Source: SIG440 sp045587485
Lineage (GTDB): Bacteria > Bacillota > Clostridia > Monoglobales > Monoglobaceae
Assembly (NCBI GenBank): GCA_045587485.1
Contig: JAZNCI010000028.1
Location: 1 to 9,426, forward strand
Direction: 5' to 3'
DNA: 9,426 bases
Part shown: positions 6,568 to 9,426 of the stretch, piece by piece
Layout of the letters: every line of letters begins with the position of its first letter
Numbering within the stretch: the first letter of the stretch is position 1
The notes under the pieces: generated by a model
Told to the model about the DNA's origin: nothing
What the model saw: the letters and a program-made list of their open reading frames with translations, nothing else
The model's database searches: none
Translations under genes and position numbers: made by a program

Positions 6568-8019
6568 ATGAAGAATTTATTTGAAAATAAAACACAGAAG
6601 CAACCGATAAATCAGCTTGCATTTCAGGGTGGAAGCTATGCTCTTATTATGGTTGCAGTTTTGCTTGCAATCCTGATTGTCGTGAATATCTTTGCCTCCG
6701 TGCTTCCGTCAAACCTGACAAAATATGATATGAGTTCGGCAAAGCTATATTCCATCACAAGTAATACAAAGGGAGTTGTAAATGCCCTTTCTGAGGATGT
6801 AACTATCTATTGGGTTGTGCAGGCTGGTGAAGAGGATGATGTAATTGAAAACCTCTTAAATAAATACAAGGCTCTTTCTGAACATATTAATGTAGAAAAG
6901 AAAAATCCAGACATTTATCCCACATTTACATCACAATACACCTCTGAAAATGTCGGAAACAATAGCCTTATAGTAGAATGCGGCGATAAAAACAGATACA
7001 TCTCTGTTGAAGATATATACATGGAAGAAACAGATATTACAACTTATTCAACAAACGCCTCCTTTGACGGCGAAGGTGCTATCACATCTGCCATAGATTA
7101 TGTTATTTCCGATGAATTACCGCAGCTTTATTTAACTGAAGGTCACGGCGAACAGGCACTTCCGCAGAAGTTCGGCGATCAGCTTGAAAAAGAAAATGTG
7201 GAAAAACAGAGCTTTTCTCTTCTTGATTCAAAGCAGGTTCCGGAGGAAGCTGATTGCGTTATGATATATGCACCGAAAACAGATATTTCTGTCGATGAAA
7301 AAACAATTCTTGCAGACTATGTAAAGAACGGTGGCAAACTGATTGTCATATCCGGACCTTCGGAGGGTGAGCCTTTAAGCAACCTTAACAGTCTGTTGGA
7401 GGATTATGGCATGGAAGCTGTTGAAGGTGTGGTTGTAGAAGAAAATGCAGAATATTTTGCACTTTCGTATCCCTATCTTTTAATGCCGGATATGGCAAAC
7501 AGCGAAATCACTAATCCGCTTATAGAAGAAAAATACAGAGTAACAATGCCTGTATCACAGGGCTTTGTAAGAAGTGGAAGCAGCTCAGCAGGAACTGTTA
7601 CAGAGCTTTTGACAACATCAGAAAACTCTTTTAGTAAAAAAGCCGGATATGCAATATCAACCTTTGAAAAAGAGGACGGCGATACAGACGGTCCGTTTGC
7701 TGTGGGTATTATGGCAGAGTCAAATGGAGGCGGTAAGCTGGTGTGGTTTGCCTCAAATGAATTCTTGGAGGAGCAATATAACGCATTTTCATCAGGTGCC
7801 AATATTGATATTGCAATCAATGCTCTTTCGTCAATGTTCGGTGAACGCGAGGCTATGGCAATCAAAAGCAAATCTTTAAATTATAACTACCTGACAATAA
7901 CCGGTGAACAGGCATCCACGCTTAAATTTTATTTGATTTTTGCATTCCCCGTAATTTATTTTGCAGCCGGTGTGTGCCTCATTATTATGAGAAGGAGGAG
8001 ACAAAATGCAACGAAATAA
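6568..8019 (+). CDS. GldG-like ABC transporter accessory protein
   Basis: This 483-residue protein has a membrane helix near each end (about 24-45 and 454-474) and a large domain outside the membrane between them; a cluster of four Arg (475-478) follows the last helix and fixes the C-terminus inside. Motifs typical of the GldG/ABC-type auxiliary family are YDMSSAKLYSIT (53-64), FDGEGAITSAIDYVI (166-180), the YLTEGHGE segment (188-195) and DYVKNGGKLIVI (250-261). GldG works with GldF and GldA in Bacteroidota gliding and secretion; in Clostridia the homologues' role is not established, and this organism is unlikely to glide. An AGGAGG 9 nt before the ATG supports the start, which is directly adjacent to the permease stop. 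It overlaps the next gene by 14 bp. Confidence 0.9.
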   Translation: MKNLFENKTQKQPINQLAFQGGSYALIMVAVLLAILIVVNIFASVLPSNLTKYDMSSAKLYSITSNTKGVVNALSEDVTIYWVVQAGEEDDVIENLLNKYKALSEHINVEKKNPDIYPTFTSQYTSENVGNNSLIVECGDKNRYISVEDIYMEETDITTYSTNASFDGEGAITSAIDYVISDELPQLYLTEGHGEQALPQKFGDQLEKENVEKQSFSLLDSKQVPEEADCVMIYAPKTDISVDEKTILADYVKNGGKLIVISGPSEGEPLSNLNSLLEDYGMEAVEGVVVEENAEYFALSYPYLLMPDMANSEITNPLIEEKYRVTMPVSQGFVRSGSSSAGTVTELLTTSENSFSKKAGYAISTFEKEDGDTDGPFAVGIMAESNGGGKLVWFASNEFLEEQYNAFSSGANIDIAINALSSMFGEREAMAIKSKSLNYNYLTITGEQASTLKFYLIFAFPVIYFAAGVCLIIMRRRRQNATK

Positions 8020-9426
8020 AAAAATTTTTATTATGCTTGGTGTTCTCGTTTTTGTTTCGGTTGTAACCTTTTGTGTAAGCAAATACGAAACGCACAAGGA
8101 AAATATAAAAAATAGCGATGAGATTGTTTTGAAAATTGATACCGAAAAAGTAACTGCCCTTTCATGGGAAAAAGGCTCAAAAAACTTTTCACTTCATAAA
8201 GACGGAAATTGGATATATGATAATGATAATGAATTTCCTGTTAATGACGAAAAAATTGAAGATATGCTCTCAATGTTCAAAGAGTTCGGAGCTTCCTTCA
8301 TCATAGAGGATGTTAAGGATTTGAGTCAGTATGGTCTTGATAAACCGGATGGAACAATTCATATAACAACAGAGGACAAGGAATATACGATTGAATTGGG
8401 AGATTACAGCAGAATGGATTCTCAAAGATATGTTTCTATCGGTGACGGAAATGTATATTTAGCAAGCGAGGATCCTATGAATGAATTTGATGTTATTCTG
8501 TCAAATTTAATCAAGCACGATGAAATTCCCGAATATACAAAGATAAATGATTTTTCCTTTACAGGAGCTGAGAATTACAGTGTTGTGCGTGAGCCGGAGG
8601 ATAACGGCAAATCCTATTGTAAGGATGATGTATATTATGTAAAGGGTGATGCGGAACAAAAATCGCTTGATACAGACAAGGTTGAAAATTATTTCAGGAC
8701 ACTTGATAATCTTTACTTAACAGATTATGCAACCTACAAAGCGACAGACACAGACCTCGAAAACTATGGACTAAAATCACCGTCTTTGTCTGTTAAGGCA
8801 GAATACGCCTATGAAGATGAAAAGGATAATGAAAAAACGGATAGCTTCAGCTTTTCAGTAGGCCTTACCTCCGAAGGTCACGAAGCTGTGAAAAAATCTG
8901 GTGAAGCGGAAAACGAGGAAGAAAAAGAAAAGCTTTTGGAGGATGTTAAGGCATACCTTAGAATAAACTCATCAAAAATAATCTATGAGATAAAATACGA
9001 TGATTATACAGCGCTTTTGAAAGCCTCATATAATGATTTAAGACATTCGCAGATTTTACCTATAGATTTTGAGGACGCTAAAAAGATAACCTTTACAGTT
9101 GAAGGAAACAACTATACGATTGAATTCGAGAAAAAGGATGACGATGTTGTATGGAAATATAACGGCAATGAAATCGGCACCTCCGATATACGTTCAGCAA
9201 TAAGCGGACTCCGTGCAGACAGCTTTACTGAAAATGCTGAAGGACAAAAGGAAGAAATACGTTTCATCTGCTATCTTGACAATGAAACCTATCCGCAGGC
9301 AGAGGTTGCGCTTTATAGATATGACGGCAAAACCTGTGTTGCAACCCTTAACGGTAAAACGATCGCATTTGTTTTGAGAGAAGATGTTGTCGATTTGATA
9401 GAAGCAGTTAATGCGTTTGCACTTGA
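8006..9426 (+). CDS. DUF4340 protein, membrane-anchored (3' partial)
   Basis: The frame stays open from the ATG at 8006 to the window edge (473 complete codons), so the C-terminus is missing. A single N-terminal helix (about residues 7-24) after MQRNKK is a membrane anchor or uncleaved signal, placing the rest outside the cell membrane. The exterior is built from repeated DUF4340 units: YGLDKP (109-114) and YGLKSP (254-259) mark two units, and a third similar beta-rich stretch starts near residue 350. A highly charged insert (268-310) lies in the second unit. DUF4340 proteins regularly follow GldG-like genes, and their biochemical role is unknown; a periplasmic/extracellular accessory of the exporter is the reasonable inference. 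AGGAGG (7993-7998) stands 7 nt before the ATG, inside the end of the GldG-like gene, and the two genes overlap by 14 bp. Confidence 0.88.
   Translation, partial: MQRNKKIFIMLGVLVFVSVVTFCVSKYETHKENIKNSDEIVLKIDTEKVTALSWEKGSKNFSLHKDGNWIYDNDNEFPVNDEKIEDMLSMFKEFGASFIIEDVKDLSQYGLDKPDGTIHITTEDKEYTIELGDYSRMDSQRYVSIGDGNVYLASEDPMNEFDVILSNLIKHDEIPEYTKINDFSFTGAENYSVVREPEDNGKSYCKDDVYYVKGDAEQKSLDTDKVENYFRTLDNLYLTDYATYKATDTDLENYGLKSPSLSVKAEYAYEDEKDNEKTDSFSFSVGLTSEGHEAVKKSGEAENEEEKEKLLEDVKAYLRINSSKIIYEIKYDDYTALLKASYNDLRHSQILPIDFEDAKKITFTVEGNNYTIEFEKKDDDVVWKYNGNEIGTSDIRSAISGLRADSFTENAEGQKEEIRFICYLDNETYPQAEVALYRYDGKTCVATLNGKTIAFVLREDVVDLIEAVNAFAL

Noticed and set aside
7473..7871. 132-codon open frame on the - strand inside the GldG-like gene
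   Set aside because: It is antisense to a supported gene, with no recognised motif and no ribosome binding site evident.

Overview
The window is AT-rich, uses strong AAGGAGG-type ribosome binding sites, and packs its genes on one strand with 4-14 bp overlaps. Together with a VanR/VanS-like two-component pair, a heterodimer-type ABC exporter half and GldG/DUF4340 proteins, this suggests a low-GC Gram-positive anaerobe of the Clostridia (Ruminococcaceae/Lachnospiraceae-like). That placement is inference; no rRNA or other marker gene is present. All eight genes read on the + strand.

Region 1 (1-839) is the C-terminal nucleotide-binding domain of an ABC exporter whose membrane domain lies outside the window. 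Region 2 (927-2830) is a two-component system: an OmpR-family response regulator and its sensor kinase, joined by an ATGA overlap and closed by a strong intrinsic terminator (2834-2879). Region 3 (about 2900-9426) is one long operon that runs off the right edge. In order it encodes: a 75-residue protein resembling the C-terminal domain of RNA polymerase alpha; a 463-residue fusion of a degenerate sigma-factor-like domain, one membrane helix and an extracytoplasmic cyclophilin; an ABC ATPase with an acidic tail; an ABC-2 permease; a GldG-like membrane-anchored protein; and a DUF4340 protein, incomplete at the edge.

The most notable part is the start of region 3, where two proteins that look like RNA polymerase pieces (alpha-CTD and sigma) head an envelope ABC operon, and the sigma-like piece is tied through the membrane to a prolyl isomerase. 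The second notable point is regulatory. The regulator gene and the region 3 operon have the same promoter layout: CTTTAG-type half-sites repeated every 11 bp and set at the same distance from the -10 box. This suggests that the response regulator controls both its own gene and the ABC operon. The operon also has a second, sigma-A-like promoter of its own. A working model is that the sensor kinase detects an envelope signal, the regulator switches on the operon, and the operon supplies an exporter with two extracytoplasmic accessory proteins plus a membrane-tethered cytoplasmic/extracytoplasmic adaptor. No RNA genes, CRISPR arrays, insertion sequences or gene-free stretches over 300 bp were seen.
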